Shown here piece after piece: positions 26,135-34,389 of a stretch of 64,000 nt of DNA. Each line of letters starts with the position of its first letter. Position 1 is the stretch's first letter. The position numbers were made by a program, and so were the translations under genes. This DNA is from Streptomyces sp. P3 (GTDB lineage: Bacteria; Actinomycetota; Actinomycetes; Streptomycetales; Streptomycetaceae). The notes beneath the pieces were generated by a model that saw nothing but the letters and a program-made list of their open reading frames with translations, searched no databases and was not told the DNA's origin. The stretch covers positions 3,906,001 through 3,970,000 of the forward strand of contig NZ_CP028369.1 of NCBI RefSeq assembly GCF_003032475.1. The letters run 5' to 3'.

Positions 26135-26971
26135 ATGCCTACGAGCCAGCCCAGGAAGTCGCGGAAGCGCACGCGGGAGATCCGGGAGCAGAGCCGGGCC
26201 ACCGGCACGCGGTACACCGAGGCGATGCGGGCGAATGACCGGGCCCGAGCTGGCGGCCATCAGTCGCCGCCACGCCTCACCCCCACCCGCACCTTGCTGT
26301 TGCCCCTCGTACAGGACGCCCTGCCCGGCCTATACGAGCTGGCCGGGCTGCTCCTGAGGCTCCGAATGGACATGGTCTTTGACCGTGCGGGGGTGCTGAT
26401 GGGCTACCGGGACAGCCGGAGGGCGCCGATCCCGGGCGCGCCGATCGAGGACGTCGAAGACGCGTACTACCGGGTGCGCGACGCGCTGCCCGAGGGGACG
26501 GAGGAGTTTGCGGACAGGATGGTGGACGAGATCCTCCCGCCCACGCCCAACGTGCTGCTGCTGATCGAGCCCGACGGTGGGAACGTGGTGTACCTGACCA
26601 CCATTGAAGTGGCCGAAGCCGACCTCGCGCTGCTCGCCGAATTCGCCGACGCACTCGACCGCGCGGCTGGCCCGCGCCCCGGCCCGGAGTTCGAAGGGCT
26701 CACGGAGGCGCTGCGCGAAATCGGGCGAGTGCCCTACTACCCGTGGATGCCCGAGGGGGACGAGGCCACCGTCGCCCGCTGGGTGCGGCAGGCACTGTCG
26801 ACGGTCCTGCACTCGCCCTTTGAGGGCCCGCGCGGCGCTGCCGACCACGAGACGCTGTCCAACGTGCTGCGGTATGCCCAGGGCTGGGAGAGCGTCGAGG
26901 TGGATCAGGACGAGGAGCAGGCAGCCGAGCGCGCATTGGTGAGCATGATGCGCGCGGCAGGGTGGACCTGA
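26135..26971 (+). CDS. Hypothetical protein of the defence island
   Basis: The 278-residue protein has a very basic N-terminus (RKSRKRTREIREQSRATG), common in Streptomyces plasmid and ICE proteins, followed by an acidic, Leu/Ala-rich helical body. No catalytic motif or membrane segment is visible. The start at 26135 is chosen for GGAG six bases upstream and for the typical N-terminus; longer frames lack both. It is followed by a hairpin terminator at 27069-27091. It lies between DISARM and the GIY-YIG gene, but its job is unknown. Confidence 0.6.
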   Translation: MPTSQPRKSRKRTREIREQSRATGTRYTEAMRANDRARAGGHQSPPRLTPTRTLLLPLVQDALPGLYELAGLLLRLRMDMVFDRAGVLMGYRDSRRAPIPGAPIEDVEDAYYRVRDALPEGTEEFADRMVDEILPPTPNVLLLIEPDGGNVVYLTTIEVAEADLALLAEFADALDRAAGPRPGPEFEGLTEALREIGRVPYYPWMPEGDEATVARWVRQALSTVLHSPFEGPRGAADHETLSNVLRYAQGWESVEVDQDEEQAAERALVSMMRAAGWT

Positions 26972-27068
26972 CGGGTCGCCCGTGGCGGGGTAGCCGTGAA
27001 GTCTCCTCCCACAGAAGCCTGCTCAGCACCGCTGGGCTGCTGCTGCGTCAGGCTGGTACTGCGCGAAG

Positions 27069-27091
27069 CGCCCCCGCTCTTCACGGGGGCG
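27069..27091 (+). terminator. Hairpin downstream of 26135-26971
   Basis: A perfect 8-bp stem CGCCCCCG/CGGGGGCG closes a seven-base loop, with partial pairing beyond it (AAG/CTT side). It lies about 100 bases after the stop codon in the 300-base gap before the GIY-YIG gene, where nothing else is seen. Confidence 0.55.
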
Positions 27092-27271
27092 GGGCTTGCC
27101 GCGGTCCTCAACCGCCTGACTGCGGTCGCACCGCTGTGCCGCGGTCCCGGAGCGCCACGCCGTTCCCCGCGCACCTCGACCGGAGATGGGCCCTCGGGTT
27201 CGCAGCGCTACATGTCCCCCTGCCGTAGCAATACGAGCGGCGGGTCAGGACTGTCAGATGCTTCTGGCACG

Positions 27272-27814
27272 ATGCCTGGCATGAGCCCGACACCAGAGCT
27301 GACGCAGAGGAGCCTGACCGCACGCGGCTTCCGCGGCTTCGTGCCGTTCCGTGAACTGCCCGACAGCAACGTCCCCACCGGGCACGGAATCTACGTGGTG
27401 ATCCGCACGGACACCTCGCCCCCGTCGTTCCTCCCCACCAGCCCTGCCGGACACCTCAAAGGCCGCGACCCATCCGTGACAGCCGACAAGCTCGGCGATG
27501 CCTGGGTGGACGGGACAACGGTCGTGTACATCGGCAAGGCCGCGGGCCAGCACGGACTCAATCAGCGGCTTGCCGACTACCGCCGCCACGGCACTGGTCT
27601 GCTGGCCGGCCATTGGGGCGGTCGCTACATCTGGCAGCTGGCCGACTCGGACGCACTGCTCGTCGCCTGGCGGCCGATGGCCGAGGACGACGCGGGCGAG
27701 GCTGAGCAGGACCTGATCGACGAGTTCAAAGAACTCCACGGAGGAGCTCTGCCCTTCGCCAACCTCAGGAACAACGCCCGAAGGGCTCAGGAGACGGACA
27801 CCAACATCGACTGA
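27272..27814 (+). CDS. GIY-YIG-like nuclease domain protein
   Basis: The 180-residue protein contains GHGIYVVIR (about 45-53), VVYIGKAAG (about 85-93), a following RLADYRR helix, and an acidic helix [12 protein letters not shown] near 155. This is the spacing of a compact GIY-YIG fold: GIY, then YIG, then Arg, then Glu. Such domains cut DNA in repair, homing and restriction systems. The start is either ATG 27272 or ATG 27281; neither has a good ribosome binding site. It converges on the HNH-helicase gene with a shared terminator. Confidence 0.72.
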   Translation: MPGMSPTPELTQRSLTARGFRGFVPFRELPDSNVPTGHGIYVVIRTDTSPPSFLPTSPAGHLKGRDPSVTADKLGDAWVDGTTVVYIGKAAGQHGLNQRLADYRRHGTGLLAGHWGGRYIWQLADSDALLVAWRPMAEDDAGEAEQDLIDEFKELHGGALPFANLRNNARRAQETDTNID

Positions 27815-27835
27815 GCCGGGTCACCCTGCACCGCC

Positions 27836-27868
27836 CAGGGGCCGCGCGCCACCGGCCGCGCGCCCCTG
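27836..27868. terminator. Terminator between GIY-YIG and HNH-helicase genes
   Basis: CAGGGG-C-CGCGCG pairs with CGCGCGCCCCTG (12 bp with one bulged C) around an eight-base loop, between the two convergent stops. Confidence 0.7.
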
Positions 27869-27882
27869 CGTCAGCGGATCGG

Positions 27883-29739
27883 TTAGGACTCTCCCAGAAT
27901 CCGCATCAGGTGACTCTTCTGGCGGCGAAGCTGCTCCACTGTCGCCTTCGAGCGGGTGGGCCAGCCTTCACGGATCAGCTGCAGGTTGACATCCTTCTTC
28001 GGCGTTCCCCGCCTGTAGGCCAACTTGCCCACCAGAGTGTCAATCTCCCCGCGGAGCATGCGCTCCGCACGGTGACGGGGCGGGGCGGGCGCAGGGGTCG
28101 GCTTTGGGTTCTCCACCACGGCTACCGCGCCGACGGGCGCGGACCGCAGACCGCGGGCAGCGTTCACCGCGTAGGTCGAGGGGATGCCGTTCGCTCGCAG
28201 CCACGCCGCTGCCTTGGCGACCTCAACGGGTGTCACCTCATCGCCATCGACGATTGCCCTATCGAAGACCGCCTCGGTCGCGTCAAGCGGGATGCGGAGG
28301 TCGAGCATCCCTCCCCCAGAATCGCCATTATCGCGCACACGCTCGACACGCTCGGCCTCGATCTCCAATTGGTGACGGAGCTCCTCCTCGATGGCTCGTC
28401 CATGCTCCATGATCGACGGAATAGCGGGGATGAACAGGCGGGCGTTGAACTCCTCGTCTTCACGGATACGCACGAAGCGTCCGACAACCTGGCGGAAGAA
28501 CAGGGGCGTGCGGATCTTTGTGGCGTATACGCCGACCGCCAGGCGCGGGATGTCAACGCCTTCAGAAACCATCCGCACAGCGACCAACCACTTGCTTCGC
28601 GCTTCCCGGAACCGGTCGATGTTGTCCTTCGCCTCTGGGTCGTCTGAGAGCACCACAATCGGCGGCTCACCGGTGAGTTGACGGAGGAGGTTCGCGTATG
28701 CCCGGGCGTGCCACTTTTCATGCGCGACCACCAAGCCGCCCGCATCTGGCACCTCGGTGCGCAGCTCGTCGAGCGCGGTGTTCGCCTGAGCCAGCAGCGC
28801 CGGGATCCACTTGTGGGTGGGCTCCAATACGGCGTCGAGCGCTGCTGCTATGTCATCGTCGGCGAGCTCACCACCCAGAGCGGCGGTGCTGACCTTCCCG
28901 CAGTCGGTCCACTTGGCCTCGCCGTCGTAGGCGTGAAATTCGATGCGCCGGCATACGCCGTCGGCGACGGCAGTTCCGTACTCGTAGGCGTAGTCGACCT
29001 CGACCTTGCCGTCTCGGTCATAGCGCACGAACGGGATCGGGCTCGCGCCATCTTTGCGCCACGGCGTGCCCGTGAGCGCGATCCGGTGGACAGCGTGCTC
29101 GAGCGCCTGGGTCAGACCTTCACCCCACGACTTGTTCTCGCCTGCGTGGTGGATCTCGTCAAGGAGCGCGACCGTGGGACGCCTCGTCAGGTACCGCACT
29201 TTCTCGGATCCGATTCCCCTCGCGACCTGGGCGTAGGTTACGACGTAACCCTGGTAGCCAGGCTTGCCGTAGTCCTCTGGGTCGGTAACCGGCATGAGGT
29301 TCAGTCCGACGTTTCCTGCGGAGTCAGCCCACTGGAGACGCAGCGCGTCGGTGGGGACGACGACGATGATGCGCTCTGCGGTGTGCTCCTGTAGGAGGCG
29401 CTTTGCCAGCTTCAGCGCGAAGTAGGTCTTTCCCGCTCCGGGGGTAGCCGAGACGAGATAGTCCTTCGTCGCGTTGGCAAAGAACTTGTCGTGTGCTTGG
29501 TTCTGCCATTCGCGGGCGCCTTTGACCACGGAGCGGCCTTTCTTGAGGTTGCAGGTGGGGCAGAGGGCCTGCCCGTTGATGATGTCGGTGGGTCCCCCCG
29601 CCGAGTACGGGTTGACGTGGTCGCCGTGCCAGCTCGGCTGTAGCTCGGCACCGCAGTGGGAACAGCGGCCGTCAGCTGCGAGGAAGAGCACGGTCCGCTC
29701 GGTGGCGTTGAAGCGGCGGCGTGGCGGGCTGGCCGTCAC
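27883..29739 (-). CDS. HNH nuclease fused to SF2 (DEAD/DEAH) helicase
   Basis: Counting from GTG 29739, the 618-residue protein begins with an HNH domain: zinc Cys26/Cys29 (CSHC), the catalytic-type DH pair at 40-41 and Cys60/Cys63 (CPTC). It continues with a helicase core: Walker A ATPGAGKT (98-105), DEIH (194-197), LTGTPWR, SEGVDIPRL and QVVGRFVR. The C-terminus is basic. A helicase-nuclease fusion beside DISARM suggests defence against foreign DNA, but no named system is assigned. GTG 29739 (AGGA eight bases upstream) is preferred to an upstream start at 29871, since the extra 44 residues do not look coding. Codons are less GC-biased than neighbours. Confidence 0.8.
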   Translation of the reverse strand: MTASPPRRRFNATERTVLFLAADGRCSHCGAELQPSWHGDHVNPYSAGGPTDIINGQALCPTCNLKKGRSVVKGAREWQNQAHDKFFANATKDYLVSATPGAGKTYFALKLAKRLLQEHTAERIIVVVPTDALRLQWADSAGNVGLNLMPVTDPEDYGKPGYQGYVVTYAQVARGIGSEKVRYLTRRPTVALLDEIHHAGENKSWGEGLTQALEHAVHRIALTGTPWRKDGASPIPFVRYDRDGKVEVDYAYEYGTAVADGVCRRIEFHAYDGEAKWTDCGKVSTAALGGELADDDIAAALDAVLEPTHKWIPALLAQANTALDELRTEVPDAGGLVVAHEKWHARAYANLLRQLTGEPPIVVLSDDPEAKDNIDRFREARSKWLVAVRMVSEGVDIPRLAVGVYATKIRTPLFFRQVVGRFVRIREDEEFNARLFIPAIPSIMEHGRAIEEELRHQLEIEAERVERVRDNGDSGGGMLDLRIPLDATEAVFDRAIVDGDEVTPVEVAKAAAWLRANGIPSTYAVNAARGLRSAPVGAVAVVENPKPTPAPAPPRHRAERMLRGEIDTLVGKLAYRRGTPKKDVNLQLIREGWPTRSKATVEQLRRQKSHLMRILGES

Positions 29740-30637
29740 CGAAGACGTCCTACTGAGAAAGACAACCCTCGGTTGTTGACCGGCGAGTAGGAGGCGATAG
29801 GGTGGAACAGAGTCAAGGCTTGCTCCTTGAGTCCATTGCCCTCGACGGACCGTATATCCGTGCGAGGGCACAGTTGTCCCTGCCGATCGGCTGAGTGCCG
29901 ATGAGATAGCCGCTGAGCCTACCCCCTAGTTGCGACACTCAGTAATCAAAGAGCCGGCGCCCAGGGCGCAAGCATGGGGCGTGCGATTCGGTGCGCGCGC
30001 CCCAGTTCTCCCGAAGGGGCAGGTCAGTGGCGCCGGTTGTACCCCTTCGGTGCGGAATGGGTCGTTCCGTGTGACCTATCTGACTCTCTGTGAAGTCCTG
30101 CTGCAGTGGAAGTGCTCGATGTGACCATGAGGGTTGTGCATCACGGGCGCCCTAGTCGGGTCACCACGCTCATCGAAGGCGAAGGGGCAGGAGAGACAGA
30201 GTCCTCGTGATGCCTCCGTGCTTGCTGCGGCCCCTGTTCAGGCCGAGGTGCGCGGTGACGTCCATGAGCGCGTCGTTGGTGGGTTTCCAGCCTCAGCAGG
30301 ACTTGCCGGGGTACGCGGTCGGGTTGGTCGGTGGTCATTGAGCGAAGGCGAAGGCCCCGGTGAGGGTGGGTCGGTCGTGGACCAGCGCTCCTCGTGCGTC
30401 GGCCGGCATCGGTCGGGAGACGAGTGACCGGAGGCCGACGATGTGTGAGTGGGCAGGGGCGGAATCAGCAGATGACGGCCGCATACCTTGCTCTATCACC
30501 ACGGGACAGCTGCACCAAATCGCTGATCCTCCGGATTCTGATCCTGCTCGCCAGCAATTTCCGTGCGGCTTCGCCGCGCGGTAGGCGGGAAGACGGACCG
30601 TCCGCTGCTTTGGCAGCGCTTATCCCGGAGACACGTG
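29740..30637. other. Large gap before excisionase gene, with a coding remnant
   Basis: About 900 bases carry no intact gene. Leftward, an open stretch at 30170-30292 has almost only G/C-ending codons (DALMDVTAHLGLNRGRSKHG) but is preceded by a stop and has only an internal ATG at 30265. It is probably the tail of a lost gene. A TTGACT on the minus strand about 80 bases before the HNH-helicase start may be its -35 box. The rest shows nothing recognisable. Confidence 0.4.
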
Positions 30638-30916
30638 ATGCGTAAACAGTCCAAGCCTGCTGTTGAGGCTGCCTTCCTTAGCGTTCAGGACACTGCGAAG
30701 TACATGGGCATCTCGGTGAACACCCTCTACGTCTGGCGACACCGCCGGCAAGGGCCGCCCAGCTTCCGGATGGGGCCCGGCGGGAGGGTCATGTACCGCC
30801 GGGACCTGCTTGATGCGTGGCTCAACGAACAGCAGCAGGCGGACTCCCGGTCGAACCCCGCTCTCAATCCGCTGAGCAAAGCGCCGCAGCAGCGCGAACG
30901 GCGCCGGGCTGTTTGA
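30638..30916 (+). CDS. Excisionase-like helix-turn-helix protein
   Basis: The 92-residue protein has an AlpA/Xis-type (MerR-like) winged helix. The motif FLSVQDTAKYMGISVNTLYVW (about 14-34) is the recognition helix-turn-helix, followed by GRVMYRRDLLDAWL. Such proteins bend att DNA and steer the integrase towards excision, or act as small regulators. The ATG at 30638 has GGAG seven bases upstream. It is encoded 127 bases before the integrase in the same direction, the standard arrangement in actinobacterial ICEs. Confidence 0.85.
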   Translation: MRKQSKPAVEAAFLSVQDTAKYMGISVNTLYVWRHRRQGPPSFRMGPGGRVMYRRDLLDAWLNEQQQADSRSNPALNPLSKAPQQRERRRAV

Positions 30917-31043
30917 CCTGGGAGAACGGTTCCGAGGAGTTCGGCAGCACTCGGAATTTCATGCGCACGGAGATCGTCTGTGTGTCTGATCGCGACGCAG
31001 GTCGTGCCGAGAGAACCATGACCAGGCCAAGGAGAAGACGCGC

Positions 31044-32306
31044 ATGGCGGGCTACATCGAGGACCGATGGCTCAAGAAGCGGCCGAACAAGGAGACGGGC
31101 AAGCGCGAACGCACTGCACTATGGGGCAAGTGCACGCGTTACCGCGTCAAAGGGATACCAGGGGTCCGTGACCGGTCCTTCGATACGGTCGCGGACGCCA
31201 AGGCGTGGCTGGCCGAGGCGCAGACCGACACACGTCGAGGAGATTTCGTCGACGCGCGGGACGGCGCGATCAGTCTCCGTGAGTACGTCGAGAAGCACTG
31301 GTGGCCCTCCCAGGTGCACCCCGCTCAGACGTTGGAAAGCATGAGGCACCGGATCTGGGGGCAGGTGCTGCCGCAGCTCGGAGATCTGGCGCTCAGGGAC
31401 ATCGGCGTCGCGGAGCTGCGCAAGTGGTCGGCCGACGTGCAGAGGGCGGTGGCATCGAGCACTGCCTATGTCGCGTGGGTGTACCTCAAGGCGATCATGC
31501 AGGCCGCGGTCGAGGACAAGCGGCTGTACCGCAACCCGTGCAAGGGGAACAGCTCGATCAAGCCGCCGAAGAAGCCGGAGCGCAAGGCTCGCGCCTGGGA
31601 GCAGGACCGTGTCGACGCGGTGCGGGAGGCGCTGGCCGACCGCTACCAGATCGCGCTCGACCTCGGCGTCGGATGCGGACTTCGACAGGGTGAGACGTTC
31701 GGCTTCAGCCCAGGTGATATCCGTGGCGACTTCGTCCACGTGGAGCGGCAGATTCTCATGTACAAGTCACGGCTGTACTTCGGTCCGCCCAAAGGCGGTA
31801 AGGAACGCGATGTGCCGCTGCCGAAGACGCTCGCGAAGCGACTCCTCACTCACCAAGAACGCTTCGAACCAATCGACGTCACCCTGCCGTGGCTGGACCC
31901 CGAGGAGCCTGACCTCGCGCGCGAGGACCGGCGGAAGGTCACCGTCCCGTTGCTCGTGTACACCGGCCGGCGCGGCGCGATCAACCGCACCACCTGGAAC
32001 ACCAAGGCGTGGAAGCCCGCGCTCGCCGACGTGGGAGTCATCCCGCCGCTGCCCGAGCGGCAGCCGGGGGAGAAGCCGTCGCGCGTGTGGGAGCCGAGTC
32101 GCGAGCACGGCTTCCACGTCTTGCGCCATACGTACGCCTCGGTGATGCTCGAAGCCGGTGAGTCGATCGTCTCGCTCGCGAAGTGGATGGGGCACTCCGA
32201 CCCAGCGTTCACGCTCCGGACGTACACGCACTTCATGCCGCAGGCCGGCGCCCGGGGGCTGTCCGCCATCGAGGCGTGGTTCACGGACTCGGCCGAAAGT
32301 CCCTGA
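31044..32306 (+). CDS. Tyrosine (phage-type) integrase
   Basis: The 420-residue recombinase has an N-terminal SAM-like core-binding domain (about 75-165) and a catalytic domain with Arg214 (CGLRQGE), Lys at 250/253 (PPKGGKERD), His358-x-x-Arg361 (HVLRH), His384 (MGHSD) and nucleophile Tyr394 (RTYTH). All residues of the tyrosine-recombinase site are present, so the enzyme should be active. It would integrate and excise the ICE at its att site, expected close to the gene's 3' side. ATG 31044 is preceded by GGAG within AAGGAGAAGACGCGC. Confidence 0.93.
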   Translation: MAGYIEDRWLKKRPNKETGKRERTALWGKCTRYRVKGIPGVRDRSFDTVADAKAWLAEAQTDTRRGDFVDARDGAISLREYVEKHWWPSQVHPAQTLESMRHRIWGQVLPQLGDLALRDIGVAELRKWSADVQRAVASSTAYVAWVYLKAIMQAAVEDKRLYRNPCKGNSSIKPPKKPERKARAWEQDRVDAVREALADRYQIALDLGVGCGLRQGETFGFSPGDIRGDFVHVERQILMYKSRLYFGPPKGGKERDVPLPKTLAKRLLTHQERFEPIDVTLPWLDPEEPDLAREDRRKVTVPLLVYTGRRGAINRTTWNTKAWKPALADVGVIPPLPERQPGEKPSRVWEPSREHGFHVLRHTYASVMLEAGESIVSLAKWMGHSDPAFTLRTYTHFMPQAGARGLSAIEAWFTDSAESP

Positions 32307-32436
32307 GAAGTCCCAGAGGGTTGGATCAGCCGCCGGATACCCGCAAACATGCAGGTCAGAGCGTGATCGCTTTCTGAGCGGAACAGAACCCGGCGTACAG
32401 CCCGACTCGTGTGCCGCTTCCGTAGCTCTGCCTGGG

Positions 32437-32467
32437 AAGGACCTCTGAACTGCGTCGGAGGGTCCTT
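32437..32467 (+). terminator. Hairpin downstream of integrase
   Basis: AAGGACCTC pairs with GAGGGTCCTT (one bulged G) around a loop of about 14 bases, some 130 bases after the integrase stop. The stretch 32307-32496 holds no gene and probably includes the attachment site. Confidence 0.5.
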
Positions 32468-32496
32468 TCCGGTCTTTCAGGAGCTTGCCGCGTTAG

Positions 32497-32886
32497 GCTG
32501 CACGACGCGAAGGCGCTCGCCCGACCCGCGACCTGCCCGGCGACGTCGTGGCGCGGGTCCTGGCCGGCCTGTGCCGCACAGCCCTGGAGGCAGCCTTCCT
32601 CGAACCGGCCCGCCGCCGGCTCCTCGGCACGGGCCTGCCCCACGACGAGATCGAGCGACGCATCGCCAAGGCGCACAAGCTCACCGAGCTGGTCTCCCTC
32701 GCCCTCTACGGTGAGACCGACCGGGTGGGCGAGGCCCTGACCGACCTCACCCGGGCTTACGGCCAGCAGGCCACCGACCACATCCGGTGGTGCAACAGGG
32801 GCTCCCACGGAGCCGTGCCCGTGGACGACGTGGAGGAGATCATCCGCCGCACCGCGGACCTCGCGAAGGCGGTGCGATCCCTGTGA
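32497..32886 (+). pseudogene. 5'-truncated gene beside integrase (C-terminal fragment)
   Basis: Coding frame opens directly after a TAG at 32494-32496 and reads through DLPGDVVARVLAGLCRTA without an ATG; the first possible start is GTG 32548 (112 residues). The fragment is helical (PHDEIERRIAKAHKLTELVS, GETDRVGEALTDLTRAYG). It resembles the C-terminal part of large Streptomyces AAA/SMC-like ATPases, judged from memory. No ATPase motif remains. The abrupt start about 190 bases after the integrase suggests that ICE insertion, or an earlier deletion, removed the 5' part. GTGA overlap couples it to the next frame. Confidence 0.5.
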
Positions 32887-33299
32887 CCACGATTCGCCCG
32901 GCCACACCCGGCCCGTCCGCCCGCCCCGGCTCCCCGCGGCCCTCCCGCCTCCGCCGCCGTCCACCTCGACGCCCGAGGAACTGCTCGAGGGCGCGGACCG
33001 GCTGCTCGCCACGGCCACCGCCTCCACCACCGGCGTCTGGCCGCGCGCCGTGGCACTCCTGCTGCGCCACGCCCTCGAAGAGGCCCTGCGCCGCAGCTGG
33101 CCCGCTGCCCGCCCAGGCCCTGTGCCTGGAGTCCTACGCCGACCCCGACACGGCCCGCCGCTGGTCGGTGACCTGGGCCGGCCTCAGCCGGGCCTGCCAC
33201 TATCACGGGTACGAACTGGCCCGCACGCAGGCGGAGTTGTGTGCATGGTGGGAGGACGTCGAGCGGGTGATCGAAGCCTTGGCACCCCGGACGCGGTGA
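32883..33299 (+). pseudogene. Frameshifted hypothetical gene
   Basis: The coding signal starts at GTG 32883 (TTIRPATPG), moves to a second frame for TPEELLEGADRLLATATAST and ALLLRHALEEALRRSW (about 32965-33105), and returns to the first frame for ALCLESYADPDTARRWSVTW and CAWWEDVERVIEAL up to the stop at 33297-33299. Two indels are therefore needed. Joined, the frames give one small helical protein coupled to the preceding truncated gene. Either the locus is decaying together with its neighbour, or the sequence has errors. Confidence 0.55.
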
Positions 33300-33454
33300 C
33301 GGATCCCGGGCGGACCGCGGGTCAGCCGCGCGGAACGGACGTCGGCAGACGCGGGCGGGGCGGTACGGGACGGGGCGCCGGGGATAGGAGGCATGCGCGG
33401 TTCCCCACCTCGACCGCACTCGCACCGCCGTCATACGCGTATTACGATGCCTTC

Positions 33455-33784
33455 GTGGCAAAGACGCGCATCAGTATCAGCTTGGAGCAGGACCAGGCCG
33501 AACGCATCAGGCAGCATGCGGAGCGGGCGGGCATGGACGTCTCGGCCTACCTGGTGCATGCCGCGACGCGCCAGATGGCCGAGAGCGATGCCATAGAGGA
33601 ACAGTTCGCCGAGGTGGACGAACTCATCGCCCGCGCGGAGCGGGCAGCGGACGGACTGTCCGCCGAAGCCACCCCGGAACCGGCCGCGGAACTGACGGAG
33701 CGGGAACGCCGCGAGGTCGAGGAGGCCCTTGGCCTCGTCCAGGGCCGGGACAGGCAAGGCCGCCGTCCGGGACACGCCGCGTGA
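33455..33784 (+). CDS. Ribbon-helix-helix-like antitoxin
   Basis: The 109-residue protein starts at GTG 33455 with KTRISISLEQDQAERIRQHA, a beta-strand then helix pattern typical of RHH/CopG-type antitoxins, followed by an acidic Ala/Glu-rich C-terminus likely to bind the toxin. A TACGAT hexamer ends about six bases before the GTG, so the mRNA may be leaderless. The stop overlaps the toxin GTG (GTGA), giving coupled translation. Antitoxin-DNA binding would repress the pair. Confidence 0.75.
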   Translation: MAKTRISISLEQDQAERIRQHAERAGMDVSAYLVHAATRQMAESDAIEEQFAEVDELIARAERAADGLSAEATPEPAAELTERERREVEEALGLVQGRDRQGRRPGHAA

Positions 33785-34266
33785 GCGCACGGGTGCCGGT
33801 CTACGACACCGGCATGCTCATCGCACTCGCGGACCGCAAGGCGAAGGCGGTGGCTCTCCACGGGGGACTGCGCACGGTCCCGCACCGGGCACTGGTGCTC
33901 GGACCGGTCCTCGCCCAGGTGTGGCGCCCCCAACCGGCGCTGGTGCACGCCCTGTCCGGCGTCCTGAAAGACTGCACGGTCCCTCAGGCCCGTACGTCCG
34001 AGCCGCCCATGCGGGAGACGAAGGCGGGCCGTCCGGAGTGTCTGGCCTGCGCAACGGGCCCGGATCTCGCGGACTGGCGGCGCATCGGCACCGCTCTGGG
34101 ACGGGCGGCCCTGCCGACGAAGAAGCGCCCGGACGCGGTGGACGCCTGGGTGGCCCTGGCCGCGGCCCGACACGGCAGCGCGGTGATCTTCACCACCGAC
34201 CCGGGGGACATCCACGCCTACCTGACGGTCCTCGCGCCGACGGACGTGCACGTGGTTGCCGTCTGA
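33781..34266 (+). CDS. PIN-domain toxin (VapC-like)
   Basis: The 161-residue protein has PIN-type acidic residues: Asp9 (VYDTGML), an acidic DAVDAW segment near 119-124 and a C-terminal TTDPGDI near 141-147. This matches VapC-like ribonucleases, which cleave RNA with Mg2+ at a three- or four-acid site. It is longer than typical VapC because of an insert (about 60-95). GTG start overlaps the antitoxin stop, as usual in toxin-antitoxin pairs. Confidence 0.75.
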   Translation: MSARVPVYDTGMLIALADRKAKAVALHGGLRTVPHRALVLGPVLAQVWRPQPALVHALSGVLKDCTVPQARTSEPPMRETKAGRPECLACATGPDLADWRRIGTALGRAALPTKKRPDAVDAWVALAAARHGSAVIFTTDPGDIHAYLTVLAPTDVHVVAV

Positions 34267-34389
34267 GGCTCTGGAGCTGCGCTCCGCCCCACCCAGCTGG
34301 TCGCGCAGGCGGTGAACGAGTCGTCGGTAGGGCGGGGCGCTCGGGGCTCGGTACTTCGCAGGCTCGCTCCGCGAGCCGTGCCGAAACGA

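Larger units (their letters stand above)
1..32500. mobile_element. Integrative and conjugative element, integrase-side part (left end outside window)
   Basis: A leftward block of T4SS-like genes (1-6857) and a rightward excisionase/tyrosine integrase pair (30638-32306) enclose a defence island. This is the usual layout of an actinobacterial ICE with an integrase beside its attachment site. The right boundary is inferred to lie shortly after the integrase, before the 5'-truncated gene that opens at 32497; no att repeat can be confirmed because the left end is outside the window. The element could also be a decayed or composite island. Confidence 0.7.

Noticed and set aside
29740..29871. Upstream extension of the HNH-helicase to ATG 29871
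   Set aside because: The extra 44 codons have mixed third positions and overlap the likely promoter; GTG 29739 has a ribosome binding site and begins the conserved part.
33411..33449. Full -35/-10 promoter for the toxin-antitoxin pair
   Set aside because: TACGAT suits a -10, but the nearest TCGACC is too far upstream for a -35, so only the -10 is mentioned.
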